Shown: piece after piece, positions 30,189 through 38,830 of the stretch
Layout of the letters: the number at the start of each line of letters is the position of its first letter
Position numbering within the stretch: the stretch's first letter is position 1
Assembly (NCBI GenBank): GCA_016705335.1
Contig: JADIYN010000007.1
Coordinates: 124,001 to 188,000 of the forward strand
DNA length: 64,000 bases
Source: Draconibacterium sp.
GTDB taxonomy: Bacteria; Bacteroidota; Bacteroidia; Bacteroidales; Prolixibacteraceae
Direction: 5' to 3'
Program-made: the position numbers and the translations under genes
The notes under the pieces: generated by a model
What the model saw: the letters and a program-made list of their open reading frames with translations, nothing else
The model's database searches: none
What the model was told of the DNA's origin: nothing

Positions 30189-30218
30189 TTGATTAATTAT
30201 TGTTATTTAGTAAATTTG
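30189..30218 (+). promoter_or_regulatory. Bacteroidota-type promoter for the toxin-antitoxin pair
   Basis: TTG at 30189-30191, a 19-bp spacer, then TAAATTTG at 30211-30218. This matches both the -33 and -7 elements and the spacing known for Bacteroidota primary promoters. It lies 15 bp before ATG 30233, which is preceded by an AAGGA-like sequence. Confidence 0.6.
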
Positions 30219-30232
30219 TAAAAAAAAGGACA

Positions 30233-30475
30233 ATGAACACCAATGAAATAAAAGCAGATTTGCATCTTCTGATTGAAAATATAAACGATGAAACTATACT
30301 AAATGCGGTTCGAACCATTCTGTCAAAACAATCAAAAAGAAAAACTGATTGGGCTGATGAATTGAGTGATGATTTACGAATAGAACTTGAAAAAAGTTTA
30401 GTCGAAATTAAAAATGGAAAAATTATTACTCATGAAGATGCTATGAATCAGATAAAAATGAGATATAATCTGTAG
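30233..30475 (+). CDS. Probable antitoxin of a ParE/RelE-type system
   Basis: 80 residues, all-helical in appearance (NEIKADLHLLIENINDETILNAVRTIL, then DDLRIELEKSLVEIKNGKIITHEDAMNQI). This matches the short Bacteroidota antitoxins that end in a helical segment with the K/H-E-D-A motif binding the toxin. I start at ATG 30233 rather than the TTG 11 codons upstream, because the promoter covers that region. The stop overlaps or touches the toxin start, so the two are translationally coupled. Confidence 0.78.
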   Translation: MNTNEIKADLHLLIENINDETILNAVRTILSKQSKRKTDWADELSDDLRIELEKSLVEIKNGKIITHEDAMNQIKMRYNL

Positions 30476-30477
30476 TG

Positions 30478-30774
30478 ATGAAAATTATCTGGACAGAAAA
30501 TGCACTCAAGTCATACTTTATTATTCTCGAATACTTAAAATCTGAATGGGGAGATATAGTATTGGAGAATTTCGTCCTTAAAACTGAGCATATTTTAACC
30601 CAGGTTCAGCAATATCCTATGATGCATGAATCTTCTGAATTTTATGGCAACGTAAGAAAAGCTTTCATAACCAAGCACAATTTGATGTTTTATAAGATTA
30701 AACCAAGGAAAAAAGAAATTGATTTACTCATCTTCTGGGATACTAGACAGGACGATGAAAAGCGAAAATATTAG
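30478..30774 (+). CDS. ParE/RelE-family toxin
   Basis: 98 residues of the ParE/RelE fold: MKIIWTENALKSYFIILEYL at the start and the typical end NLMFYKIKPRKKEIDLLIFWDTRQDDEK (strand followed by the W/F-D-x-R-Q motif). Members poison gyrase (ParE) or cut mRNA on ribosomes (RelE), and the sequence does not decide between them. ATG 30478 lies 2 bp after the antitoxin stop. A GTG at 30475 would overlap it. The pair sits between the GH67 and GH26 genes. Confidence 0.85.
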   Translation: MKIIWTENALKSYFIILEYLKSEWGDIVLENFVLKTEHILTQVQQYPMMHESSEFYGNVRKAFITKHNLMFYKIKPRKKEIDLLIFWDTRQDDEKRKY

Positions 30775-30806
30775 AATTATTTTGAATCCAAACCTTTTAT
30801 TCAATT

Positions 30807-31916
30807 ATGAAATCCAAATTGCCATTATCTATCCTGTTTCTTTTTATTGCCAGTTCTCTTTTTTCCCAACCGATTGATAAAAAAGCCACAAAAGAAACAG
30901 TTGCTCTGTTTAAAAACCTGAAAGAACTTTCGAAAAATCACACCCTTTTTGCTCACCAGCACGCCACCGAATACGGTCATGGCTGGTTTGGCGACGAAAA
31001 CCGTTCAGACGTAAAATCGGTTTGTGGTTCTCACCCGGCAATGATTGGTGTTGATTTTAGCGGTTTTTCCGGCAGAAATAAGGAAGCGACTGACCGCGAA
31101 AAGGAAAAACTCAGAAAAAATGTTGTTGATACTTATAACAGGGGAGGAGTTACAACTGCTGCCTGGCATTTCAACAACCCTGTATCGGAAGGTGGATTTT
31201 ACTGGAAAGACAGTGTTTCTTTACCTGCTGTAAAGTATATAATTCCCGGCGGTGAAGCTCATGAAAAATATAAGGAAATTTTGAAAGAGATTGGCGATTG
31301 GGCAAAGAGTTTGAAGGGTGATGATGGAAATGTTGTGCCAGTTATTTTTCGTCCTTATCACGAATTTGACGGTGGCTGGTTTTGGTGGGGAGCACCGCAT
31401 TGTTCAACAGATGAGTTTGTAACATTATGGAAATTTACAGTTTCGTACATGCGTGACAGTCTCGAAGTTCACAACTTTTTATACGCTTTTTCGCCTGATA
31501 ACAGGTTCAATTCTGAGGAAAAATTTTTGGAAAGATATCCCGGAGATGAGTGGGTTGATATGGTTGGTATGGACAATTACGGCGATATGGGGCGTGACCG
31601 TTACGATTTGGAAACTGCTTCGCGCAAACTAAAAATCGTTTCGGATTATGCAATTAAAAAAGGAAAACTGGCAGCTTTTACCGAAACCGGTCTGGAGTCA
31701 ATTCCTGATACAAAATGGTGGACAGAAACCCTGTTGAAAGTGATGAAAAAAGATAATATGCAACTTAGTTACGTGCTGGTTTGGCGCAATGATTCGCGAA
31801 GTGCAACTCATTTTTACGCGCCTTTTCCTGGGCAGGTCAGCGTTCCGGATTTCATGGAATTTTATAACGACCCTTATACTTTATTCGAGAATGATTTGAA
31901 GGAAATTTACAAATAA
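30807..31916 (+). CDS. GH26 beta-mannanase
   Basis: 369 residues. A signal peptide (LSILFLFIASSLFSQPI) is followed by a GH26 TIM barrel. The catalytic acid E186 lies in FRPYHEFDGGWFWWG and the nucleophile E293 in AFTETGLES, both family hallmarks. FAHQHATEYGHGW and NFLYAFSPDNRF are further family segments. The enzyme hydrolyses beta-1,4-mannosidic bonds endo- or exo-wise. It is 32 bp after the toxin gene, so it may be read from the same transcript, though a promoter of its own cannot be excluded. Confidence 0.95.
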   Translation: MKSKLPLSILFLFIASSLFSQPIDKKATKETVALFKNLKELSKNHTLFAHQHATEYGHGWFGDENRSDVKSVCGSHPAMIGVDFSGFSGRNKEATDREKEKLRKNVVDTYNRGGVTTAAWHFNNPVSEGGFYWKDSVSLPAVKYIIPGGEAHEKYKEILKEIGDWAKSLKGDDGNVVPVIFRPYHEFDGGWFWWGAPHCSTDEFVTLWKFTVSYMRDSLEVHNFLYAFSPDNRFNSEEKFLERYPGDEWVDMVGMDNYGDMGRDRYDLETASRKLKIVSDYAIKKGKLAAFTETGLESIPDTKWWTETLLKVMKKDNMQLSYVLVWRNDSRSATHFYAPFPGQVSVPDFMEFYNDPYTLFENDLKEIYK

Positions 31917-31988
31917 GGTTTTCTAAATTTCAAACCGTTAGCATTTGTTTTTGTTATAGACAAAGAACAAATTTTACGATTTAGGGAT

Positions 31989-32852
31989 TTGAAGGTGATT
32001 AATACATTTATATTTTCAAATATTTTCCTTTCGGTTGGTGCAGTTTTACTCACCGTTTCGGGACAGGTACAGCTCGGAATGAAACCGCATTGGCAACCTT
32101 ATTTATTGCTGATTTTTTTTGCTACTTTAATAGAATATAATCGGGATCTTGTAACCCAAATTCTTACAAATAAGGTAACACTGAACATTGAAAAACAGCA
32201 TTGGATCCGAAAAAACAGAAATAAAATATTTTTTTTTCTGACAATTTCAGTTGTCCTGTTTTTTTATGCTTTATTTAGCACAAAAGCAGAAGTTTTGATC
32301 GCTTTTTTGCCATTGGCAATACTTACTTTTTTTTATTCCTTTCCGGTTTCAGGAAATAGAAACTATTTTTTGAGGCTACGGGAAGTGCCATATCTGAAGA
32401 TCTTTTTGATTGCTTTTGTGTGGTCGGCAACTACAACTCTTTTACCTGTTATCGACGCAGAGGTGAAAATCATGGAAACACATGTCATTCTTCTTTTTGT
32501 TGAACGATTTTTCTTTGTTTTCGCTATTGCAATTCCCTTTGATATCAGAGATATGCAATCTGACAGTGATGCTGGTATAAAAACTATCCCAATGTTGATT
32601 AACCGAAACAAAGCGCTATTACTTTCCTACCTTTCTTTAACAGTCTCATTATTAATATCTCTTTTCCATTATCGAATGCAAAATAACTGGTTTATAATCG
32701 AGGCCTTGAGCATTTCACTTTTGATTACTTATCTTTTTTTGAAACTGCAATACTTTAGAAACTTGAATAGATATTACTACCACATTTTAGATGGAACAAT
32801 GCTTTTACAGGGTATGTTGGTTCTTGTGTTTTATTTGTTTGGTCACGGGTAA
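31989..32852 (+). CDS. UbiA-like prenyltransferase-family membrane protein
   Basis: About 287 residues with eight or nine predicted helices. The second Asp-rich motif of the UbiA superfamily is seen as DIRDMQSDSDAGIKTIPMLI. The first motif is weaker (LIEYNRDLVTQ, an N-x-x-D-like version). UbiA proteins attach prenyl chains to aromatic or other acceptors. This subfamily in Bacteroidota has no assigned substrate. No ATG is near the start: TTG 31989 or GTG 31995 are the candidates. It is not obviously related to the neighbouring glycosidases. Confidence 0.65.
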   Translation: MKVINTFIFSNIFLSVGAVLLTVSGQVQLGMKPHWQPYLLLIFFATLIEYNRDLVTQILTNKVTLNIEKQHWIRKNRNKIFFFLTISVVLFFYALFSTKAEVLIAFLPLAILTFFYSFPVSGNRNYFLRLREVPYLKIFLIAFVWSATTTLLPVIDAEVKIMETHVILLFVERFFFVFAIAIPFDIRDMQSDSDAGIKTIPMLINRNKALLLSYLSLTVSLLISLFHYRMQNNWFIIEALSISLLITYLFLKLQYFRNLNRYYYHILDGTMLLQGMLVLVFYLFGHG

Positions 32853-33088
32853 AATTGTTTTAAAGGGCATTTATTTTGAAGTTTTCAAAAATGTTTAACC
32901 GGGTTTTTCTTGTAATTCTGATTTTGGCATTTTACTTCCTGTATTTCTGATTACTGAAAAGGTTGATGCCTGTCTTTTCAAATTCCTTCTAACCTTTTGG
33001 CAGCAGCAAAAGCCGACCGGAGAAAATATTTTGATATATGGCAGATATTAAGCCACAAGCGATTGGATGGATATTTTTCAACTTAATA

Positions 33089-33478
33089 TCACATTTGAAC
33101 AGGCTGAATAATACTGTTCCGGTTTCCTTCAGTATCAATAAATGAAACATATATTCCAAAGCCAGGAATTTCCATCGGTTCGCCTAAAACTTTGCCTCCG
33201 CTGTTATTTATCTTTTTAATGCTTTCGTCAATATTTTCAACCCCAATTACAATTGAAGGATATTGAGCCGGCCAGTCTGGTTTTGTAGGATAAAGTCCTC
33301 CGTTTATTGCACCGGCTGGAAACCCTGGTTTTGCATCTGTTTCTGCTGTTGTGGCAAGCATATAATTTCCCATATTTTCTCCGAGATCCTGCATTTTCCA
33401 ACCAAAAACCGTTTCATAGAATTTGGACGCCCTTTTCCCGTCAAAGTAAGGTAATTCGAAATGTACAACCGGATTCAT
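33089..33478 (-). CDS. VOC (glyoxalase/bleomycin-resistance-like) protein
   Basis: 129 residues. The vicinal-oxygen-chelate fold is shown by VVHFELPYFDGKRASKFYETVFGW at the start and FGIYVSFIDTEGNRNSI at the end, the paired beta-alpha-beta units. Its function is unknown. The family includes metalloenzymes and binding proteins. It is 14 bp downstream of a second VOC gene and probably shares its transcript. Confidence 0.85.
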   Translation of the reverse strand: MNPVVHFELPYFDGKRASKFYETVFGWKMQDLGENMGNYMLATTAETDAKPGFPAGAINGGLYPTKPDWPAQYPSIVIGVENIDESIKKINNSGGKVLGEPMEIPGFGIYVSFIDTEGNRNSIIQPVQM

Positions 33479-33492
33479 AAATTATTGAAGTT

Positions 33493-33903
33493 TTAATTAT
33501 TACCAGGGAATTTACTCATATCCATATAAAAAATCTCCCATGTATGGCCGTCGAAATCCTCTACATTTCTCATCTGCATAAAACCATAGTCCTGGATTGG
33601 TTTTGGCTCTATTCCACCTGCCTGTACTGCATTGTCAACTATTTCATTTACTTTTTCAACACTTTCAACTGAAAGTGAAAATATGCCGGCAAGATTATTT
33701 TTTGTATCTGCAAGTGGTTTTGTGGCGAACGATTTAAACTTTTCCACAGTCATTATCATCACAAAAATATTTTCACTCCAAACCAAACATTTTGCGGTGT
33801 CATCAGAAAATTGTGGATTGACAGTGAATCCCATTTTTAAGTACAACTCCTTCGATTTTTCGAGGTCTTTTACTGCTAAATTAATAAATACCTGTGATTG
33901 CAT
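33493..33903 (-). CDS. VOC-family protein (PhnB/lactoylglutathione lyase-like)
   Basis: 136 residues, beginning SQVFINLAVKDLEKSKELYLKMGF and ending FDGHTWEIFYMDMSKFP, as in VOC-family proteins of the PhnB/YaeR type. The chelating residues are not certain. It forms a two-gene unit with the VOC gene just downstream, and nothing links either to carbohydrate use. Confidence 0.85.
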   Translation of the reverse strand: MQSQVFINLAVKDLEKSKELYLKMGFTVNPQFSDDTAKCLVWSENIFVMIMTVEKFKSFATKPLADTKNNLAGIFSLSVESVEKVNEIVDNAVQAGGIEPKPIQDYGFMQMRNVEDFDGHTWEIFYMDMSKFPGNN

Positions 33904-34030
33904 AACTTGAAATTTTATTTGTTAATCAATGCTGAACTTAAGTTTTACTGTTGCATTTATATGCATTTGTATCTTAACAATTTTAATTTCAATTAAGTTC
34001 TCCTTTTAATCACGTTCTTCATTTTTTATT

Positions 34031-35955
34031 TTAATGACGAACTATTTTAAACGGTTTTTGAACTTTCTCAACTTCTAAAATGGTTAAAAAAGTAAACGCT
34101 AAAAACGAATGTGGTTTCAGCGTCACTTCAAAAACAGCAGCATCTTTACCAAATCTTCGGTTTCTGAATGATGGCGCCAGGCGTTCAATTCCGCTGGTTA
34201 TCTCTCCGGAAGCTGCGTTTTTAATTTGTTTTACAGATTTATCGAGTAGTATTTTGATGGTTACTTCCTTGTCAAGGAATGATTCTACCACAAACGAATT
34301 GTTGTCGTAAACAAACAAACTTACTTCGCCGGGAGCCTCAATGGAAACAGGTAAATCACCGGCAATTGTTTGACGCAACCTGTTTAATACCGGCTCGGGC
34401 AAAATGTAGAGGTCGATAAAATTGTCGGGTATTGTCCATACATAAAACTTCCCTTTTGAATAGTCAGCTGCGTGAAGAATTGGCCAGCCGTTGGTATCAT
34501 CCAACGCCGAAATATTTTCCCATGAATCGTTGGTAAGGTAATTGATTTGCGGAATCAGTATTTCCTTGTCGATTGTAAAAGCAGGCCCCCAGCCAGCTGT
34601 AAATTCCTTGACACTTGCTTTTCTGTCAGTTACACGAAGTTCAACAATATCTTCAATTCCTTTGCCCTGCATTGTTTTGTAAAATCCTGAAGTTACAACT
34701 ACAGTTCTGCCCAATTGTAATTGCTTTTTATTTTCGAAACAATATTGGGGTCGAAACTCGCGGTTTCGGTTAGCATTACCACTGGTGCATTTTTTAGGAA
34801 ATTCAGGAACAATATCAATCGGAATTCCAATCATACCAAAATAGTTTTGCAGAAAATCTTCGCCAACAGAATGAAAGGGTTTGTAGCTTTTAACACCCAC
34901 CGGGTTACCCAAAGCACCAATTACTTTATCAGCAATTTCAAGGAATAACCTGCAACGCGGGAAAATTTAGTTGGTGTAAACAATGTTCCGTCAGCTTGTT
35001 TCAGCGGTTTTTTTCATTTCATCGAAATCGAAACTGGTTCCATTTTCCTGCCAGGCAGCACGGGCATTTTCGCTAAACGGGTTCATCATTTGACGAATGT
35101 CGAATAGCGTAATTTCGGGTGCTTTTGCAAAAAGCGTAAGCCACAATTGTTCGGCATACCTGTCGAGAGGATTTCCGCCGCCAGTGTCCACCCAGCCGCC
35201 ATAATTTTTACCCGGCTTCAGGTTTTCGAAATACCTGAAAACCTCGTAACCTAAATACTGTTGTAAATGTTGATTTGATGAACGGTTTCTTGTTTCGGTG
35301 CCGGTATATAACCCGTCGAAGAGTTTTGGTTCGGCTTCGAGGTTAAATCCCAAACCCTGAAAATGCTCATACCAGTTTGGATATTTAATCACAACTTTTG
35401 CATTTGGATTCACAATTTTCGCAGGTTTTATAACCAAATCTACTGCTGCATTTTTCATTAAATCAAGGCGAAAGTCGGTCCAGCTTTTATCACCTTTGGC
35501 GGCAATACACAAATCGCATTTGCAGCTTGTAAAAAGAAATCGTCGAGAATAAAGAAATCGAAATGTTTTGCGGTGTGTTCGGCAATTTCCTGAACCTTTT
35601 TCCTGTCTTCAGGATTAGTGTAACAAAAGGTTTGAAAATTGTTGCTTTCATCAATTGTATATGTAATTCCGCCCCCAACTTCAATTCCTTTGTCCTTGAA
35701 AAATTGTTTAGCTTTTTCAAGAGTTTCATCAGGCACTATCAGTAAATCGCGGTGCGTTTCAAGGTAAATTTTATCTACATGAACACCTTTTGAAATTTCA
35801 TCCCAGGCAGTTGTGAGCCAGTTTAAATCGGCCATTTTTTCTACCTCATAAGCACGGCAGTAAATTGCAACTTTAAAATTTTTGTAGCTCTGTGCGTTCA
35901 TCTGAAAAGTAATAACAGTTAGTAAAATGATAAAAGGAATTTTTAGGTTTTTCAT
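34031..35955 (-). CDS. Unrecognised secreted protein, probable TIM barrel plus beta domain (three apparent frameshifts)
   Basis: A signal peptide (IPFIILLTVITFQMNAQ) starts at ATG 35955. Breaks near 35530, 35010 and 34945 split the gene. Corrected, it makes about 640 residues. The N-terminal half has barrel-like strands (NFKVAIYCRAYEVEKM, HVDKIYLETHRD, FDFFILDDFFF) followed by a C-x-C-x-x-C cluster (CKCDLCIAAKGDK) and KVVIKYPNWYEHFQGLGF. The middle part (VIGALGNPVGVKSYKPFHSVGE to FYKTMQGKGIEDIVELRV) is glutamine-amidotransferase-like in layout, and the end is beta-rich. The order recalls GH42-type enzymes, but no catalytic Glu pair is identified. I do not recognise the family. Its place among glycosidase genes suggests polysaccharide processing. 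Confidence 0.6.
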
Positions 35956-36075
35956 AGTTTGATTTTTTTAACCACCTGGTTTATTTGAAGATGGTTTGAG
36001 TAATTAGTAATCAGGTTGAAAATTATAAATTTGTTTATCGTTTATATTATTAAGCACGTTGTATTTTTCAGCAAT

Positions 36076-36687
36076 TTAACCTGGTTTAATTTGTTCAACC
36101 AACTCAAGCCTTTTTACAATGCTTCCTTTTTCAAGAATTGTTCCGGGTGACAAAACTGCATTTGCGCCAATTTTTGAATTGTCGCCAACCAGTGACCCAA
36201 ATTTTTCAGTGTTTGTTTCAATGATTTCTGAATTAAATAATACCGAAATTTTCTTTGAAATTCTTTCGTTATAATGGTTGGCAACAATAACTCCGACTTC
36301 AAAATTTACATTTCTACCAATAATACTGTTCCCAATATAATTGAAGTGTGCGATTGCAGTTTCAGAACAAATTATGCTGTTTTTTATTTCACAACCCGGT
36401 CCAATTTTTACTGAATGATCCAGGTAAACACCTTCCCTAAAATATGCGTTTGCCCCAACATAACAGTTTCTGCCAATAATTGCAGGCTTTTTAATGACAG
36501 CGCCCGTTTCTACAATTGCGGTTTTGTGAATTGCCACGCCATCGTTTATAACGAAATCATCATTAAGACTTTGAATTAAATTCGCGATAATATTTTTCAG
36601 ATCATCCGTGATTTTCCAGGGTAAAAGATGAGTTTGACCCTGGAAAACCGACGAAAAATCTTTAATAAAGTCGTTAATATTTATCAT
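36076..36687 (-). CDS. Left-handed beta-helix (hexapeptide repeat) protein
   Basis: 203 residues from ATG 36687 (MININDFIKDF). The body is a series of hexapeptide repeats (AIHKTAIVETGAVIKKPAIIG, NCYVGANAYFREGVYLDHSVKIG, then IGANAVLSPGTILEKGSIV), as in the C-terminal domain of GlmU and sugar-nucleotide acyltransferases. There is no nucleotidyltransferase domain. Such stand-alone proteins may be acyltransferases, but the active-site His and acyl-CoA site are not evident here. No signal peptide is present, so it is cytoplasmic. Confidence 0.75.
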   Translation of the reverse strand: MININDFIKDFSSVFQGQTHLLPWKITDDLKNIIANLIQSLNDDFVINDGVAIHKTAIVETGAVIKKPAIIGRNCYVGANAYFREGVYLDHSVKIGPGCEIKNSIICSETAIAHFNYIGNSIIGRNVNFEVGVIVANHYNERISKKISVLFNSEIIETNTEKFGSLVGDNSKIGANAVLSPGTILEKGSIVKRLELVEQIKPG

Positions 36688-36720
36688 TAGTATGTACAAA
36701 ATATAACTTATCAGTTTTGC

Positions 36721-38727
36721 CTAATTCAGTTTTTTAAACCGAACAGCCAGTCCGCCACCTTCGCCCAAAACAATTGGTAAAGTTGAATTTTTATCTACCT
36801 GAACCATCGAAATTGCTACTTTTTCGGGTTCATTTTGCCAGGTTGTTCCGGGAGCATCGGCATAAATTTGTGCTTCATATTTTCCTTCGCCAAGAAAATC
36901 GAGACTGACGGTAAACTCGCGGCTATTTTCATTTGTCATGCTGCCCAAAAACCAGTCTTCACTTTTTCTGTCTTTTCGCACTGTTGTAATGTATTCACCA
37001 ATTTCGCCATTTAAAACTTTTGTGTCGTCCCAATCAACCGGTACATCTTTTAAAAACTGAAATGCAGGATTCCCATCGTAATTGTCAGGCAAATCAGCCA
37101 GCATTTGAATAGGTGAATAAAGCGTTACATAGTATGACAATTGTTTTGCCAGAGTTGTGTGTACCGACCTGTTATTAAAACCCTGTTCTTCATTCAAATC
37201 GAATATTCCGGGGGTGAAATCCATTGGGCCGGCCAGCATTCTTGTGAAAACCAATTTCAAGGTGTGGTCTGGCGGATTTCCTTCGCTCCAGGCATCATAT
37301 TCCATTCCGCGGGCACCTTCACGCGACATCATGTTTGGGTATGTGCGGCGCTCACCAGTGTCTTTTATAGGTTCGTGAAAGTTAACTGCCAGTTGATATT
37401 CTGCAGCTTTTTTCAAAACGCTGCGGTAGTAATTTACCCCAAACTGACCGTGGTGCCACTCTTTCATATTCAACCTCGAACCAACCTGTCCGATTTTTAT
37501 ATCATGAATTCCCATTTTTTGGTAAAGTGCCATTCCAGAATCAATTTGAGCCAGGTAATTGATTAAGTTCGAGCCGGTTTCGTGGTAACCAATCAGTTTC
37601 ACACCTTTTGAATCTCCGTATTTCACAACTTCTTCCAAATTGAAATCATCGGTACTTTGTGTAAAACTGAACATGTGCATGGCATTTTCGTACCAGGCCG
37701 GTGTCCAGCCTTTGTTCCAGCCCTCAATCAACAACCTGTCGATGCCGAGTTTCTGGCAATAATCGATATACCATTTTGCATTTTTTGTTGAAGCGCCATG
37801 TTTTTCGCTTTCCCAAAATGTGTATTTGCTGATATGCATTCCCCACCAGATTCCTAAATATTTTCGTGGCTGAATCCATGAAACATCAGTCATTGAGTTT
37901 GGTTCGTTTAAATTCAGAATGATATATGAAGTTATTAAATCACCCGGTTTTTCACCAATCTGAATGGTACGCCATGGTGTTTTAAACGGCGCTTTTGTTT
38001 TAACTTTCACGCCATCCGACCACGGAACCAAATCGCATTTTAAGCTTGTCTCTTCAGATTGTAAAATCGTCATCGATGCAAAATCCACAAGATTTGCTTC
38101 ATGAATTGATAAATATAACCCGTTATCGCTCTGAATTGTAAATGGCGTGTGAACCGTATCGATTTCTGAAACTTTTGTTTTTTCATAAGGATACTCGTAA
38201 CGATTATCGCGGTATGCCGGAATCCACCATGAATTTCCATCACTTGCCAAATTGAATTCGGTGCATTCGTCCATTATAAAAATGCTGTCAGAAATTCCCT
38301 GTTCGGGGAAAATATAACGAAGTGCAACTCCATCGTTAAAAGCACGAAACTGGATTTCGAGTTTTCGTTTGGCGCCTTTTGTTTCCTGCAGGGTAACTGC
38401 CAGTTCGTTATAATTATTTTGAATGAAATGTTTTTCGCCCCACACCTGTTCCCATGTTTCGTCAAAAGTTGAAGTTTTTGAATCGACAACAGTAAATCCG
38501 GAGTTAAATGTATCGCCATCTTTGAATATAAATCCCAGTTTCGATGGGTTGACCACGCTTGTTTCGGCATGGCTTACAGCGTAAAAAGGCACACCGTCTT
38601 TTATTTCGAACTGAATGGTGTTCTTGCCATCGGGCGATGTCACCGAGACTGTTTTATTTTTCTCTGTTGCGCAGTTGACGAGTAAGATGGCCAACGCGGC
38701 GAGGAAGAAGAGTTGTAGTTTTTTCAT
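36721..38727 (-). CDS. GH97 glycoside hydrolase (lipoprotein)
   Basis: 668 residues from ATG 38727. A lipoprotein signal ends at ALAILLVNCATEK. N-terminal beta-sandwich, TIM barrel (YLGIWWGMHISKYTFWES, then RLLIEGWNKGWTPAWY) and C-terminal domain make the complete GH97 layout. AVNFHEPIKDTGERRTYPNMMSREG carries a conserved Glu of the family. GH97 members are alpha-glucosidases (inverting) or alpha-galactosidases (retaining), and I cannot assign which. It follows the GH2 gene on the same strand with a 27-nt-armed inverted repeat between them. Confidence 0.92.
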   Translation of the reverse strand: MKKLQLFFLAALAILLVNCATEKNKTVSVTSPDGKNTIQFEIKDGVPFYAVSHAETSVVNPSKLGFIFKDGDTFNSGFTVVDSKTSTFDETWEQVWGEKHFIQNNYNELAVTLQETKGAKRKLEIQFRAFNDGVALRYIFPEQGISDSIFIMDECTEFNLASDGNSWWIPAYRDNRYEYPYEKTKVSEIDTVHTPFTIQSDNGLYLSIHEANLVDFASMTILQSEETSLKCDLVPWSDGVKVKTKAPFKTPWRTIQIGEKPGDLITSYIILNLNEPNSMTDVSWIQPRKYLGIWWGMHISKYTFWESEKHGASTKNAKWYIDYCQKLGIDRLLIEGWNKGWTPAWYENAMHMFSFTQSTDDFNLEEVVKYGDSKGVKLIGYHETGSNLINYLAQIDSGMALYQKMGIHDIKIGQVGSRLNMKEWHHGQFGVNYYRSVLKKAAEYQLAVNFHEPIKDTGERRTYPNMMSREGARGMEYDAWSEGNPPDHTLKLVFTRMLAGPMDFTPGIFDLNEEQGFNNRSVHTTLAKQLSYYVTLYSPIQMLADLPDNYDGNPAFQFLKDVPVDWDDTKVLNGEIGEYITTVRKDRKSEDWFLGSMTNENSREFTVSLDFLGEGKYEAQIYADAPGTTWQNEPEKVAISMVQVDKNSTLPIVLGEGGGLAVRFKKLN

Positions 38728-38768
38728 TTTCGTATTTGTTTTGATTTGATTTGTTTTGATTTGTTTTG

Positions 38769-38826
38769 AACCACATAGGCACATAGGACACATAGTTTTC
38801 TATGATTTCTATGTCTCTATGTGGTT
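38769..38826. repeat. Imperfect inverted repeat, 27-nt arms, rich in CACATAG units
   Basis: The left arm 38769-38795 and right arm 38800-38826 pair at 21 of 27 positions, with a 4-nt TTTT loop. The outer 10 bp (AACCACATAG / CTATGTGGTT) are perfect, and CACATAG occurs three times in the left arm. It lies between the GH2 gene and the GH97 gene. It could be a repetitive extragenic element or an RNA structure in the intercistronic message. It has no clean terminator T tract. Confidence 0.65.
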
Positions 38827-38830
38827 TATT

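Noticed and set aside
38736..38768. Tandem TTGATTTG-like units before the GH97 gene
   Set aside because: Short, imperfect low-complexity sequence; three units are not enough to call a repeat array.
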